Part shown: positions 11,731 through 23,256 of the stretch, piece after piece
Numbering within the stretch: position 1 is the stretch's first letter
How the letters are laid out: every line of letters starts with the position of its first letter
DNA from: Amanita rubescens
Taxonomy: Eukaryota; Basidiomycota; Agaricomycetes; Agaricales; Amanitaceae
DNA length: 58,432 bases
Direction: 5' to 3'
Assembly (NCBI GenBank): GCA_015039365.1
Contig: WION01000323.1
Span: 1-58,432 of the forward strand
The notes under the pieces: model-generated
Database searches by the model: none
Told to the model about the DNA's origin: nothing
Seen by the model: only the letters and a program-made list of their open reading frames with translations
Position numbers and translations under genes: made by a program

Positions 11731-12226
11731 GATAAGAGATGATTTGTAATAATGAAGATATCGCCCCCTTTTTATACTGCAAGCCAAGCCGATGTTCTCC
11801 GCTCGCCGTCAAACAAATGGGGAAGAATATTGAGGAATATCGGAAAACACAGCCACCGTTGTCCTGTTCACTTCCGATCATGCGCAGTACCGGTACTACA
11901 CACAAAAATAATCAATTGATATGCGTCTCCAGTCAGTCAGCGACATATGTTACCCTTGGAATTCCGTCGGCAGGTCCACGCCCATGGCCCCTGGTGACTG
12001 TGGTTGGATCTCCAAGGCGAACCTGGAAAGGAGGAGTTGTTAGTGAGATGCTTGCCATTTTGAAGACCAAGTCGTCCGTCGTCCGCCGTCGTCCTTGCAA
12101 TAAGTTAGTGAACGACGTGAAGCCATCTTGCAAGTTATAGGATTCGAAGCGGTGGACGTCGCCGTATACACGACCTTGATGCCAAATGAATTGCACTCGA
12201 TGGTACATCATGAAAATTTCCCCTCT
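11731..12226. other. Intergenic region between CipC A and BST1 relic
   Basis: Contains the TATA box of CipC A. A minus-strand frame (11933-12211) is open but matches nothing I know. The plus-strand sequence upstream of 12227 should hold the N-terminal lipase half of BST1; I could not find it. Confidence 0.35.
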
Positions 12227-14652
12227 GGCTCGTCAATGCTTGCCAACCGCCCGACTCGCGTTAACGTTTGAGGAATAATCGCGACGTCCCTGCTTAATGT
12301 CGGCACCACATACGCTTCCACCGGCACGCTTCGATGCTCGCATTGACGAGATATACCACGCAAATACGCAGGCTCTGTTCTCGGATTCAACTCCGATTGT
12401 GTCGCTTTGTGGAGGCGCGACGGACATGATGATCCCATCTGAATCATGCATACTGCCTCCTATCGGGGGGGGAGACATCTACCGGAAAACGGTCTTTACT
12501 TCCGCGTTGGAAGGTGCATGGACGGATGTCGGTCATCAGGAAATGGTGTGGTGTCACCAAGTTCGATGGCGGATCGCAAGGGCTGCTTCGGAACTTCAAG
12601 GCATGGCGAACAATCCAAAAGGCCGTGGGCTTGTTTTGGACAAATGGTTGCGCGACGGACAGAAATTGGAAACGGTGACGAAATTTTGACGAGTCGGCAT
12701 ACCAAATGATTTTGGAGGGCATTGCCGATTCCACGGAATTCAACCGCAAGCGATTCGGGCAAGTTCGTTCTGTTTGTATCACAAGGCTCCATTGGACCTG
12801 TATCGCCACAAAATCCCTTACCGCTTGCTCTTTGACTGAGTGTCGTTCGCTTAAACCTACCACCCTGAGGCTTATTCCGAACCCAGTCTCTGGGCAAAAG
12901 TTTCCAGTTCCTAGGGAGGTCAGACGAGTCCGAGGGCGTCACTGTATACGAAGCGGAAGTCTCTGGCTTTCCAGCTGAGGAATCCGAGTTGAGAATGGCG
13001 ATGGACGGGACTGGGTCATCGGCGGATGAGTCAGACACGAACAGGTTCTCGACTTGGAGACAAGCACCGCAGGTTATGCCTTCGTTCTTTTCCTGGTCTC
13101 ACGGAATTGTCTAGCTCTCTGGCTCGGGGCGAAACCAAAGTTGACACTGAGTAGCAACGTACTGAGAACGAGTGTTATTTACTATTCAGAGAACAAAGCA
13201 GCACGCTCTAATTGTCTATAGAGTGACTCTCAACTACCCCCACGATGCGTGTACCAGTCCGCTTGTTTTCTGTTCAACTTCTACCTGGTACCTAACACTT
13301 GTCGTCTAGATACGCTTCTGTCCCCGATGATCCTCCATGCTACTCAGATGAAACACATTATTTTCCGCTCCATCACTCTCCGGATCGTCAGATTCTTCTT
13401 CACACTCACTCTCCCGCACCGTTTATCGATTATTGGATCCCGTCTGCGCGTCCTGACCTCAGCTTTACTGTTTACTCGGTGGTGCGGCAGACATGTGGAC
13501 CTTTGATACTTACTGGTCGAGATCGACTGGTGACTGGTCAGCAACGGAAGGACGTTGGGTTACCAGATACCCAACAACCGTCGTCATATGATCTACAGGC
13601 ATCACCGTGTTGCTCATGTTCAACGCTTGGGGCACCGCAGACAAGACAAGAGGTGGGTGTGTGAATTTTTCTCAAATACATTGAATTGATCATTGGCAGC
13701 TGTTCCGACCATTCAGGAATCTATACCTGAGTTATCCGTCGGGACCTTCCAGGTCTTCTCGTTTGTTCCGTTTTGGTGTCCACATTACCTCTACCTCCCC
13801 GATTTTTTTCTCAAAAATGCCGGTGACACTTCGTTTCTGATGATCGCACCTTTATCGCTGGTCGTATCGAGTGGGCTGGTTTGTGTTAGCTGGTGGTTAT
13901 TAGCCAGCCTTGCTTGGTTGGTCGGGAGATTCGGGACTCTTCAATGGCAGGTAGGCCGCATCGTCTACCGCTTCCATCGTCACCAAAGGCAGCTTATCTA
14001 GACGCCGAGAGGAGACAGGAATGCGGAGAACAACCATCGTTTCCATAGGCATCCTTTTCCTCTCTATATTCTTATTAATGCCTTGGCAGGTCGCATTTCT
14101 CGGTGCACGAATGATGCGCTTGCTTTATCTCCGTTAGAGAATCACCCTCCGCACCTGCAGAGGAAGCTGCAATTCCACTAGTACCCAGCAAATGGATCCA
14201 CTGGCGACACGCTTTCGCACTCCAATTGGAAGCCATCTCTACGTGAATAGATTAACAACGATAGACACAACTGGCATCTACTACTATTCATGACGTGGTC
14301 GCTTCCTATAGCAGCTCCGGTACTCGCTGTGTGTGTGTTGGGGGGGGTTACAACACCGTTTGACGGCGGCAATCGTTGCGCCGTTCCTCATCCCGGTGGA
14401 CTTTACATCGTGGACGTTGGGGGGCCCCTCTTCATTAAGCATAGGCGCGTGAGTTTTCTGCATGACCGTAACAAAGCTAATGAATTGGCAAGCAGCTTGG
14501 AGACAAAAATCTCTGTACGCTGGGCTTTAGCTGTGGTCGCATTGACGGCTTTCGTTATTGGATCACGACGAGCTTATGACATATTCAATGGTGCAAGTGG
14601 AGCGTTTGCTATTATTGCAAGAGTAGGTCGTACATATTTGGGAGGCCGTTGA
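12227..14652 (+). pseudogene. BST1: GPI inositol-deacylase (BST1/PGAP1) pseudogene
   Basis: Recognisable blocks run in the right order but in shifting frames: GIIATSLL; SAPHTLPPARFDARIDEIY; TPIVSLCGGATDMMIPSESC; YRKTVFTSALEGAW; MVWCHQVRWRIARAASELQ; TLRLIPNPVSGQKFPVP; DESEGVTVYEAEVSG; ETHY and ILLHTHSPAPF; GRWVTRYPTTVV; LLMFNAWGTADKT; then membrane segments such as SFLMIAPLSLVV. It ends ISVRWALAVVALTAFVIGSRRAYDIF. The enzyme normally deacylates GPI anchors in the ER. Here the catalytic GHSMG nucleophile elbow is missing between VNV and GIIATSL, the link between ATSLL and SAPHT is shortened, a conserved Trp codon is TGA in the VVIWSTG block, and there are at least four frame breaks. It cannot encode an active enzyme. 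Confidence 0.85.
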
Positions 14653-16189
14653 ATTATTACAGAAGGACCTTGTCAAAAGTAGTTCAGACACGTTTCAAGT
14701 TTATGGGGTACAATTTACTGGCTTGCTGTCTGTACACTGGTGGAAGCAGCATGAGGGGTGCATTGTGGCATTGGGCAGAGCATCTGCGGTGGGCCCCAGA
14801 GGGTGATGGCAGCGAGTCGTCACCCGGGTTGCCGGGGTACGTGCCGTGTCTTGGGGACACGCTGACAACTTCCGACACCAGCTCCAGGCTGCGGCGTTCA
14901 TCCCGCCTCGATGCAACTGCAAAATCTGGTACCTCCAACAACCCACCCAAAAAACCCAAACCATCGGCGATTATCAACCTCCCTCCAGGGCCCAACGCAC
15001 CGGAATGTTACACCTCCGAGTTAAGAGGGCAGACCTGTATCGACTCCCTGCTCCGACGGCAAATCAACCCAACCCCAACCCATTACCACCTCTTGCAGGC
15101 ACAACCGGCCATCTGAACGTGATCATTGCTAGTCCTGCAGATCTGCGTCCAGTTCGCAAGCGACACCATAGACTGGCTAATTCAGGGTGGCACGGTTCAT
15201 ATTTGAGCCACTCGGAACGGGCTCCCTTATCTACATTCACGACGAATACGCTCGGGTGGTGGTTGAATAGAGATAGTGATCCAACGTGGAGGGTGGTGGC
15301 GCAAGGGGAGCTGTTGATAGCGACGATATATGAATTTCGCCCAAACAATACTCCTGTCTTGCTCTCCAAGATGAGTCTTCGTCAAGAGATGTCCGTGACA
15401 ACAAACACATCGAGACCACAAGCCGCAGTGTTCCGCCAAGCGCTACTTGGGCGTGACAGGGCATGCGTTATTTCACAAACTTCATACCCTATAATGGCTT
15501 ACCGGATCTCATTTGGCTCCAAGGCGCCTTGGTGATGCTGGTGTTCGATCTGTGATCCAACGCTTCACCGGTTTTCCCTCCACGGTGAACAGGTATCATC
15601 ATACCCTAGGAGTTCTCCTCTTGAAGACCTTGGACTCGGCGGCGGACAATTACGAGCTGGGATTTTGGCACCGTGGACCTGGTGTAAGTCTCCTTTCATT
15701 TGATCTGTATCACGTTAATATTCAGCATACTGGAATGGCAGCACCAATATGTCGTCCACAATTTTTATGAGGCGCCTCTGACTACTAGTGGGACGGAGCC
15801 GCTAAACCCAAATGACCAAATGTTACATGATTATCCAATCACACTCACCACCCATAACAACTTACGCCTTCCTCCGGCTGGCTTGTTTAACTGGCACTAC
15901 CTCCAGTGCGTCCTCAAAAGATTTGCCACTAATGAATATAAACAAATCGAAAACATAACCCATTTCACTGTGCCATTCCGTACAGAAGACGATGATGATG
16001 AGAGTGACTTCGACTTTGACGACTGAGAGAAACATTGCAAACCCTCCTTATCCTTCTTATCCTATCGAGCTTGCTGAGGCCAGAGCGCGACAGCATTTGG
16101 AGGATGCAGAGCGTGATCATGCCATTATGGAATGGAACTCTGGGGTCTCTGCAGCGGTTGTTTCCATGAGGGCAAGTTTTGTACACTAG
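14653..16189 (+). CDS. HNH-nuclease-like basidiomycete protein, frame breaks
   Basis: The C-terminal part is well preserved: GVRSVIQRFTGFPSTVNRYH, TLDSAADNYELGFWHRGPG, then after a phase-0 intron (about 15684-15739) HQYVVHNFYEAP, LTTHNNLRLPPAGLFNWHYL and an acidic DDDDESDFDFDD tail. Upstream, RDRACVISQTSYPIMAYR followed by a frame change to LVPRRLGDAGV resembles the Cys...His layout of fungal HNH proteins. After the acidic run, a different frame continues as PPYPSYPIELAEARARQHLE and ends at 16189, implying one extra base near 15992-16024. The N-terminal third is Pro/Thr-rich and unclear. The function is a guess; the protein family looks lineage-restricted. Confidence 0.4.
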
Positions 16190-16350
16190 AATGTCATATC
16201 CAAAGTGTCCTCTTCATACCTTGAAAGGGCGCAGCATTCATGACGAGGGGCCTCGCAGCGCAAAAAAGATGACTTGAGTCGACGAACAGACAACAATTTG
16301 ACTGGCTTCGATTCTACAAAACTAAACTAACAGGAAACATCATTTACATT

Positions 16351-17182
16351 TTAGTTAAGAACCCGCTCTGATGTACGAAGAAGGTCAAACAAATCGACGC
16401 TAGTACAAACCATCGCTTCAGGACCCTCATCAGCATACACCACGTAAAAAAATATTTCTTGATCTGCAGTAATAAACGCTGGAATACGAAAGACTTCATA
16501 GTATGCTTCAACTTCATTGAAGGACACAAAGGTCTCCCTCTGAAGCAGTTCTGGACAACGTTGATATTGGATGAGCTCCATCTCCTGGAGCGGAACACGA
16601 GGCAGATTCATGACCTCTTTCGACTTGAACGCACGAGCAGGGAGGGTGAGGGTAGTGGGATAACCGAACGCGGGTTCAGATGAGACGTCAATAGCAGCGG
16701 GAGACTGTTTGCTTGAGAAGGCGTTAATAGGCATGCAGAGCACAAGCACGTACTCAAGCTCCACTTTGCGACGAATAAATTCCAGATAAACGCGTTCTCC
16801 ATGTTCGGACACCTTTATCGTCAAGAGCCGGCAGACAAAGTACGCAGCGTAAACCACATGAAGGTGGCTACAGAAAACAGTAGATTAGCAATCACGAGTC
16901 CGTCGAACTTATACGCAGCCTCTGAGCCTCATACTCAAGCACAGTTCTGCAGTCCTTCTTGAGCACCTTCTCCGAATCTTCAATGTAACAGTCGAATTCG
17001 TCACGGCGTGGCAAGCCCATTGGCTTTGAGTTTGCTTTGTATTCTCGTTGCGCTTTAGTCAATGCTCCTAAATCTCTACGCAAGACGGCTGAGTGCTCTG
17101 TGCAGATCCTTTCGTATCGATAGAGATCTTGGGATGCTTTGGCGATAATAGCCTGCTCTGCAATTGTGAACGTTCCGGGCAT
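16351..17182 (-). CDS. Uncharacterised protein, two exons
   Basis: The first exon starts MPGTFTIAEQAIIAKASQDL at 17182 and is helical and charged (LGALTKAQREYKANSKPMGL, IEDSEKVLKKDCRTVLEYEA). The second, ending at 16351, reads VYAAYFVCRLLTIKVSEHGE, VYLEFIRRKVELEYVLVLCM and FRIPAFITADQEIFFYVVYA. An intron with a good donor (C/GTATAAG) and acceptor (TTTTCTGTAG) lies between them, but the phases do not match by one base, so either the junction or one base is wrong. There is no signal peptide or known motif. Codon use suggests genuine coding sequence. I do not recognise it. Confidence 0.45.
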
Positions 17183-17734
17183 TATTAGAGGTAAGTAAGA
17201 TGATAAGGATAAGATTCGACAGGGGCCGTCACTGCGCAATTGATAATTCGTATCTCCTAATTTAAATTATGACATGACCCTATCCCGTGGCGACTTGGTG
17301 ACAGAGGTGAGCTTGCCGTCATGGAACATTGAAGATAGAACCGTAGTCCATTGCCATTTTCGAAATTTTGTACGGGAATGTTAATGTTGAGGTTGTTGCA
17401 ATATGTGCGCGTATGTCATTTGTTCACACTTACTTAGCAGTCGCGTTACCACTGCCTGATTAATGAAGCAAACTTCTATGATGATATAGGGCTACATGCT
17501 ATTACACGCGATTTGCAAGTCACGCTGAACGATATACGGATGACGGAGAAGTTCTCTGAGCCTAACGTGCGAGTGCCGACGCCTCAAGGTGTACCAAGAT
17601 GTACGGCCTAACTTTCGGTTTACAGCTCTTAATATATATTTCTGTGCGGAAGCGACATAGAATCAAGTGGTCCAGAAAGAGTTACAGCTTATATGAATAT
17701 TATACTACCGCATCCTATACGGCTACCTCACTGG
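17183..17734. other. Intergenic region
   Basis: AT-rich and without a supportable gene. It holds the 5' flank of the gene ending at 16351 and the 3' flank of CipC copy B. Confidence 0.35.
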
Positions 17735-18325
17735 TTAGTAGTGCTTGTCAAAGTGAGATTTGGCGTAGTCCTCCGCTAGACACCGATCAAGTCAGTACGA
17801 CCCAGATCATAAAATGATTATTGGTGCTCACCCTCCTTCTGAGCCTTTTTCTTATCGAGGTAGTCGAGCTACGATAGCTAACGTTAAAAAACATACCCGA
17901 TGCGGAATGATTACTTTGGTATACGTACCCCTTTTGTCTCGACTAGGCGATCGATGATGACGCCAGAAAGCCCAGCGCTTGACATTTACAGTGAGAAGAT
18001 CATCCATGTTACTTGCGCGATCAACTTACAAGATTTCCATCGCCTTCGCGTGGTTGTTAGGGTTGCCATTCTTCTCGCAGTGGTCGTTGTATGCTTTAGC
18101 GGCCTTGATTAATCTATGTTATTGCTCGTTGTCATTTGAGGATGATGCGTATTCTTTACCTCGTAAGCAGCAGCACCAGCTATCACCTGGTGAGAAAGCT
18201 TAGCCTTGTGTTGAGCATCCGAAACCTGCAAAGAGTGATCAACGACATGGGAGCAATTCGATGAAGATTATAAGTACTGATTTGTAGTCATTGTGGTGGT
18301 CGTCGTTGTGATCGAATTTGCCCAT
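17735..18325 (-). CDS. CipC-like protein, copy B (intact)
   Basis: Six exons splice in frame to 104 residues. The protein begins MGKFDHNDDHHNDYKS, continues VSDAQHKAKLSHQVIAGAAA and AAKAYNDHCEKNGNPNNHAK, then AGLSGVIIDRLVETKG, and ends AEDYAKSHFDKHY with TAA at 17735-17737. It matches the DUF3759/CipC family over its full length. Intron positions are the same as in copies A and C, so the three are paralogues. The His/Asp-rich N-terminus varies between copies while the KAKLSHE, AAKAYN and ETKGLD blocks are constant. A TATATAAG box lies about 55 bp upstream of the start. Confidence 0.88.
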
Positions 18326-19187
18326 GGTAGAGACGATGTAATACGGGTGATTGCTGGTTTCCAGTGGAGATCAGCTGCCTTATATACAGGAAGCCAGGCT
18401 TATCTATTCACCATCTCCGAACGAACGGCGAAAATGATTAACGATGGATATCAGATGGATCCGGTGTCCATGCGTGGGTTGCACTGCCATCGGATTGTAG
18501 CAATCTTGAATCACGTCAGCGCCACTGGTTTGAACTTTGAACTATGCGCTGATAGGAGGGTGGTCCCGAAGGCTCTGCTGGGCACTGCCCGCAGTTGCAC
18601 ACATCATAGACGTAGTTCGATTGTCTAATTCTTCGTCATTCGTTTAGAAAAAGCACCCTCAGGCTCAAAAATTATGCGACGCAGCGCAGGTGCACTGCAA
18701 TGATTGCAGCCGACCAATGCAAATAGATGATGGTGAGTAAACTTGTTGATGTCCCTATCAGCGCTGGGGCGATTGTGGGGTAAGTACGTGGACAGCTGAA
18801 ACAGGCTGAAACGATGCAAAGTTTGATATGTGGTCTTGGCGGGCGACCGTGTAACCCTAGCAATCACACAGTGGTGTGAATCTTCCCGGCCTCTTGGTCA
18901 CGTCAACTTGAAGTATATACCTGAGTATTTTGCTGCTCAGTAAGCACTCAGGGCTCAGAAAGCTTACAACATGGCTCTAGAATCTACGCATTTCTAACGT
19001 GCTGCAACATACTTAGATAGGTACGGGTAAGCCAGCAGGCGCGATAATCGATATCACTCTCGATCATTGTTCGTGTCACGTGAACTCTGCGCATTCATCA
19101 TCGCTTGAAGCATGCTGCATGCACACATCTACATTTAGATTTCAAGGTATATCACATTCAATACATATCCGGGTCATAACTACACCA
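18326..19187. other. Intergenic region between CipC B and C
   Basis: Holds the CipC B core promoter. A plus-strand open frame (18293-18628) overlaps CipC B and has no support. Nothing else recognisable. Confidence 0.35.
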
Positions 19188-19813
19188 CTAATAATATCCT
19201 CCAAAGTGTCCGTCGCCGTGTTCTCGCACTGCAACATTTGCGGTCAGCACAACTTGTCGAGAAACCATGTGAGAATTAATCAAATACTCACCAGCTTGCA
19301 GAGCCCTGTGTCTGTCGATCATGTCGAGCTGCGACTGATCAACATTTAGCATCGTGCCGCACTAACGCGGAGTTATCTACTCACCCCCTTCGTCTCGATC
19401 ATACGGTCGAGGAAGAAACCAGCGAAACCAGCACTAGGAGTTATCTCAATCCCAAATTGTCACCGCGAGCTATTGCGAAATACTTACAAGACTTCTTTGG
19501 CCTTCTCGTGGCTTACGGGGTGACCGTTCTTCGCACAGTGCTCATTGTACGCTTTAGCAGCCTGGTTCCAAAGTTCATCTGACAGCGATATGATAAATTA
19601 ACACGTTCAATTACCTGGTAAGCAACAGCAGCTGAGATCAACTCATGAGAGAGTTTGGCCTTGTGGTGAGAACGATCGTACTAGACAATAGGATTTCAGT
19701 CCCGGAACGTCGACAGCTATGGAGAATCGTACCTCCTGGTAGGCCCTGTAGTGGTCCGCGTTGTGGTCGAAGTCACGGTGGTGGCGGTGATGATGCTCGT
19801 GGTGGTGGCCCAT
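19188..19813 (-). CDS. CipC-like protein, copy C (intact, His-rich N-terminus)
   Basis: Start at 19811-19813. Exons join to about 115 residues. The N-terminus is strikingly His-rich (MGHHHEHHHRHHRDFDHNAD, eleven His in the first 20). It is followed by YDRSHHKAKLSHELISAAVA, AAKAYNEHCAKNGHPVSHEK, AGFAGFFLDRMIETKG, LDMIDRHRALQA and the end REHGDGHFGGYY. It is a CipC/DUF3759 protein of the same exon plan as copies A and B. The His cluster could bind metal, but this is inference. A TATATAAA box at 19891-19899 (minus strand) about 80 bp upstream suggests strong regulated expression, in keeping with the family's stress-induced behaviour. Confidence 0.9.
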
Positions 19814-20272
19814 AGTAGACACTGAGGAGATGTGTGTGGGTTTGTAAAGGTAGGAAAGACTTGTTGGTGCTCAATCAAATAATTGCCTGTGTTTATATAT
19901 CATTACGTCGGGCCTTTATCTTTTCCAAAGAAATGGTGATGGAGCCGGAAGCTGTGGGCGGAATTTAGTTTAGCTCAGCGCGTTGCCAAGCGAAGGCGTG
20001 ACCTATCGGGCTATGCTGCATTGCGCACCGCGCCATCGAAGCTCTGCATTGCCAACAACGTCCGACGTCAGCTTACACCATCCGCAGCATCTGCGAGCGG
20101 AACAATAATAGGACATTGTACATTACTATATCATTTTACTTCTACAGTAATATAATAAATATTGAATAGCTGACTGATATAAAACCATGCCTAACGAGAA
20201 CAATACGCTCACATGTGAGATGGAATAATGGTTCTCGGATCATGAATATTGTAATTGAATAGCGCTCGCAAA
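19814..20272. other. Intergenic region
   Basis: Contains the CipC C promoter and the 3' flank of the condensin gene. AT-rich from 20100 to 20200. No gene seen. Confidence 0.35.
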
Positions 20273-23160
20273 TTATGCAGCAGGTGTAGCTGTTGGATCG
20301 CGATATACCTGTGTGGAAACAGTGAATTTGACGGTCGTGAGAGCTGTTGTACGAGGTGTGGTACCTTCAAACCCCAAATATCGCCAACCCTCCGCCCGAT
20401 ATCAGTGTCGTTATTTATTTCGCCAGAACCGGAACCGGATTCAAGTTTGAGACCCTGTTCATTCGCAAGATGCAACAAACAGATGAAACAGAAACTAGTG
20501 CTGATTTCTTCCATCTTATCTCGTGGATAGGACTTCTGCAATCCATTAATAACTTGCGAAAAAGCACGGCCTTCTGAAGGGTCCGTTGGTGGGGAATTTG
20601 ATGTTTCGTCCACATCCTGTCACCAACAGTCAGGGAATGCACAGCGTGCGCAAGAAAGAAAACACTTTACCATGCTGTCTTCAGTTTCCTGTGGAGGTGG
20701 TGCCGTCACAATATCAAGGCCTTTCCAGATGTTGTCCTTAAGTTTCCGCACATCGACACGCTTTGCCCGTTTTGCATAATTGACAAACTCAGGTCGCACA
20801 CGGCGCGTCTGACCTGCAGTAGCAGCTAGGAGATCCTGTTCCCCAGCATCCGCGTCAGGCGCGCCCATGCCATCACCGTCGTAGACATCATCAAACCCGG
20901 GTCCATCATCATAATCATCGTGGAAGAATTGTGTATTGAACGGCACAGCACCATCGTTCTGGTCTGTTACCGTAACTATTAGCGAAAAGTGAATCATTAG
21001 TTGAGAAGACAACTGACCGCCTTCATCGCCTTCATCGCCATTTCTACCGGCGGCCTGCTTCTGCGGCTGCTTGCACCCAATAATTCTCGTCGACCTCTCC
21101 ATCTCCCGCTTCGTTAAAATCGTACTTTGTGTCCTCGCATCTTGAGCTAAAAGGCAATGTAAAGAAGTGAAGTAATTCTACGGCAAGGACGGCTCACGTA
21201 GAATTTCGGCTTGAGGAACAAGGTAACGAGTTGACGCGACGAGAAGTGCATATCGTCCGGCAACCTATGGTCATCCTTCTTTTCTTTCTCTTTTGTCCCT
21301 TTCCGCTTGCCCTTCTTTGAACTTGTAGCACCTGTTCCAGGTAGATTTATACTTGCTCCCTTCGTGACTGGTGCAAAAAGTTCATTTGTTATCTCTTTGA
21401 GGGCTTTTCCATCCTCGGTAGGTGACAAGAAATCGACCTTGAATGCTTCCTTTCTTTGGCGAGGTTTGGCAGCCTTATTAGCACTTGCGTCCGCTTCGGC
21501 TAGTCATTCGTTAGCGAATTGCCTCGAAAAATAAACCTACAATAGACTTACGTTTCCGAATTACTTTTCTCAGCTTCCAATGTTCAGGGCCAGCCCAGTT
21601 TTTTAGAAAGTTCTGGTCAAAATAATCCATTGCGCCTCCTTCTACCGTCTGCATCCGTCATGGCCATGATAAGATCACGTTCCGTAGGCAGACGGCGTGG
21701 ATCGAAGGGAACAAATTCCGCGGGTCTAGCTTCTCCACGTTGACCCTCTTCACCGACAGGTGACCCATTGTCGTTCCCATCGCCGTTATCGTCGCCACCG
21801 ATCATGTCGCCGCCGAAAGTCGTCTGCAGCTGCATCTGCTCCCATGAAGAAATCTTCGACAGGTGGCGCTCCGCCCTCATCTCCTGCATTGAATGCTTCA
21901 CCTCCGAAGTCGTCATCATCGTCATCATTTGCACCTGTGCCGGTATTGCCTGCGAGGAATGTGGTGGTGTCGTCGAATGAGAAAGCATCTTTCGAGAAAG
22001 AAAACCCAGCTAATGAATGACAGATAGCTTTATCATCGAGTGCAGAGAGGTCGGGTAGGAATTCCTCTGAAAATATAGTCAGATGTGGATCACAATGTCA
22101 AAGGCTGCATGACCTACTTCGGAGGTATGACAAATCGACATCATCTTCGGGATCGAGTAGTTCTTCATCCTCTTCGTCATCTGCTTTGCCGCCGAGAGAA
22201 TCACTAGCATCAAAAATGACCCTCATTGCTTCGCTTCCCATTCCTAGACTGAGGTGGTTCATCAACAACCCCTGAGCGCCCCCTTCGTCAAAGTCTGCGC
22301 AAGTTTTCTTGAAAAGAGGGTCAACGTTAAACTCGAGGTCCAGCTTCTTGCTCCTCAGTTGAGCGGGATCCTTGGCAAGCGTAGCACCAGGGCGATTCGT
22401 TTTCTGTCTCTTTTTGACTTGGGCAGGATCTGCTTCCGGATTATCCGAATTGACTTCGTCACCATCCCTCTCGATGCCACCATTTGCGATGTTATTCAAT
22501 AGTTTTCCGGTCTCGGTACCGATGCTGTCTACACGACTTGTCCAAATCTTGACGCAGCCGTCCAAAGTACACGACGCTCGCTGAAAGTTGATGGAGTTAT
22601 CATCAACATTCCGCAGAAGAGACATGTCATGGAAGTAGTCTATGAGCGCAAAACTCCACGAGTTTGCGGCATTGATTTTCTGCGTTCATTTGAGAAATGA
22701 AAACGGGAGCGGGTAAAAGTTGACTCACGTTGTCGGTTGCCATTTTCATCCATTCTTCAAAGTTCGAATTCATCACATCGAATGGAGTGTCCGAGATTTG
22801 AGGGGGGGCGACGGTGTTGAGCTGCTTCTGTTTTCCTGCGCGGGCGGGTTCACCATGATCGGCGTCTGAGGTCATGTTTTCGGAGCCAGGCAAAGCGGCG
22901 TCAATAACGGTCAATTTAGTGCTCTTCCGCCTTTTACGTTTTTCGGCTGCATCATCATTGATGTTCACCGATTTCGTACGCAAGGGTGGCCGTCCTGATT
23001 CTAATGTAAAGCTAGCATCGTTATCAGGGGCGTGCGCCTCGCTTAGGCGTTTTTTTAGCCTTTGAGGTTTTGGAGTTTCCTGACCGCTTTCAATATCGGT
23101 GTCCCCCTCATAAAGACTCTGAGATTCTTGCTGTCCTCGCGGGCGACGCGTGCTGGGCAT
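20273..23160 (-). CDS. BRN1: Condensin complex kleisin subunit (Barren/NCAPH type), three frame breaks
   Basis: This kleisin bridges the SMC2-SMC4 heads in the nucleus during chromosome condensation. N-terminal blocks are FEEWMKMATDN joined to KINAANSWSFALIDYFHDM and NFQRASCTLDGCVKIWTSRV. Middle blocks are KLDLEFNVDPLFKKTCADFD and KEFLPDLSALDDKAI; later MDYFDQNFLKNWAGPEHWKL, RLPDDMHFSSRQLVTLFLKP, and VDVRKLKDNIWKGLD. The winged-helix end ISTSFCFICLLHLANEQGLK is followed by LKVYRDPTATPAA and TAA at 20273-20275. Acidic and Asn/Asp-rich linkers lie in between. Frame changes at about 21815, 21638-21648 and 21058-21062 each look like one extra base, while sequence on both sides is well conserved. 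An essential gene, so errors are the likelier reading. Confidence 0.93.
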
Positions 23161-23256
23161 TTTGGGTCCTCAACAAAGGCGTTTAAGCACGTGATCTGGC
23201 CACTCGCGAATCGCGAGTCGTAACGCGTGACAGTAACGCGTCGTTCTCACCTTACC
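23161..23256. promoter_or_regulatory. Bidirectional promoter, condensin / coiled-coil gene
   Basis: Only 96 bp separate the two divergent start codons. The stretch contains CG-rich palindromic-looking motifs (TCGCGAATCGCGA at about 23206-23218 and ACGCGT repeats at about 23222-23241). ACGCGT is the MluI cell-cycle box (MCB) of fungal G1/S genes, which would suit condensin. Confidence 0.5.

Noticed and set aside
11739..12211. Overlapping ORFs on both strands before the BST1 relic
   Set aside because: Neither matches the missing BST1 lipase half or any other family I know.
18293..18628. 111-codon plus-strand ORF
   Set aside because: Overlaps the first exon and promoter of CipC B on the other strand.
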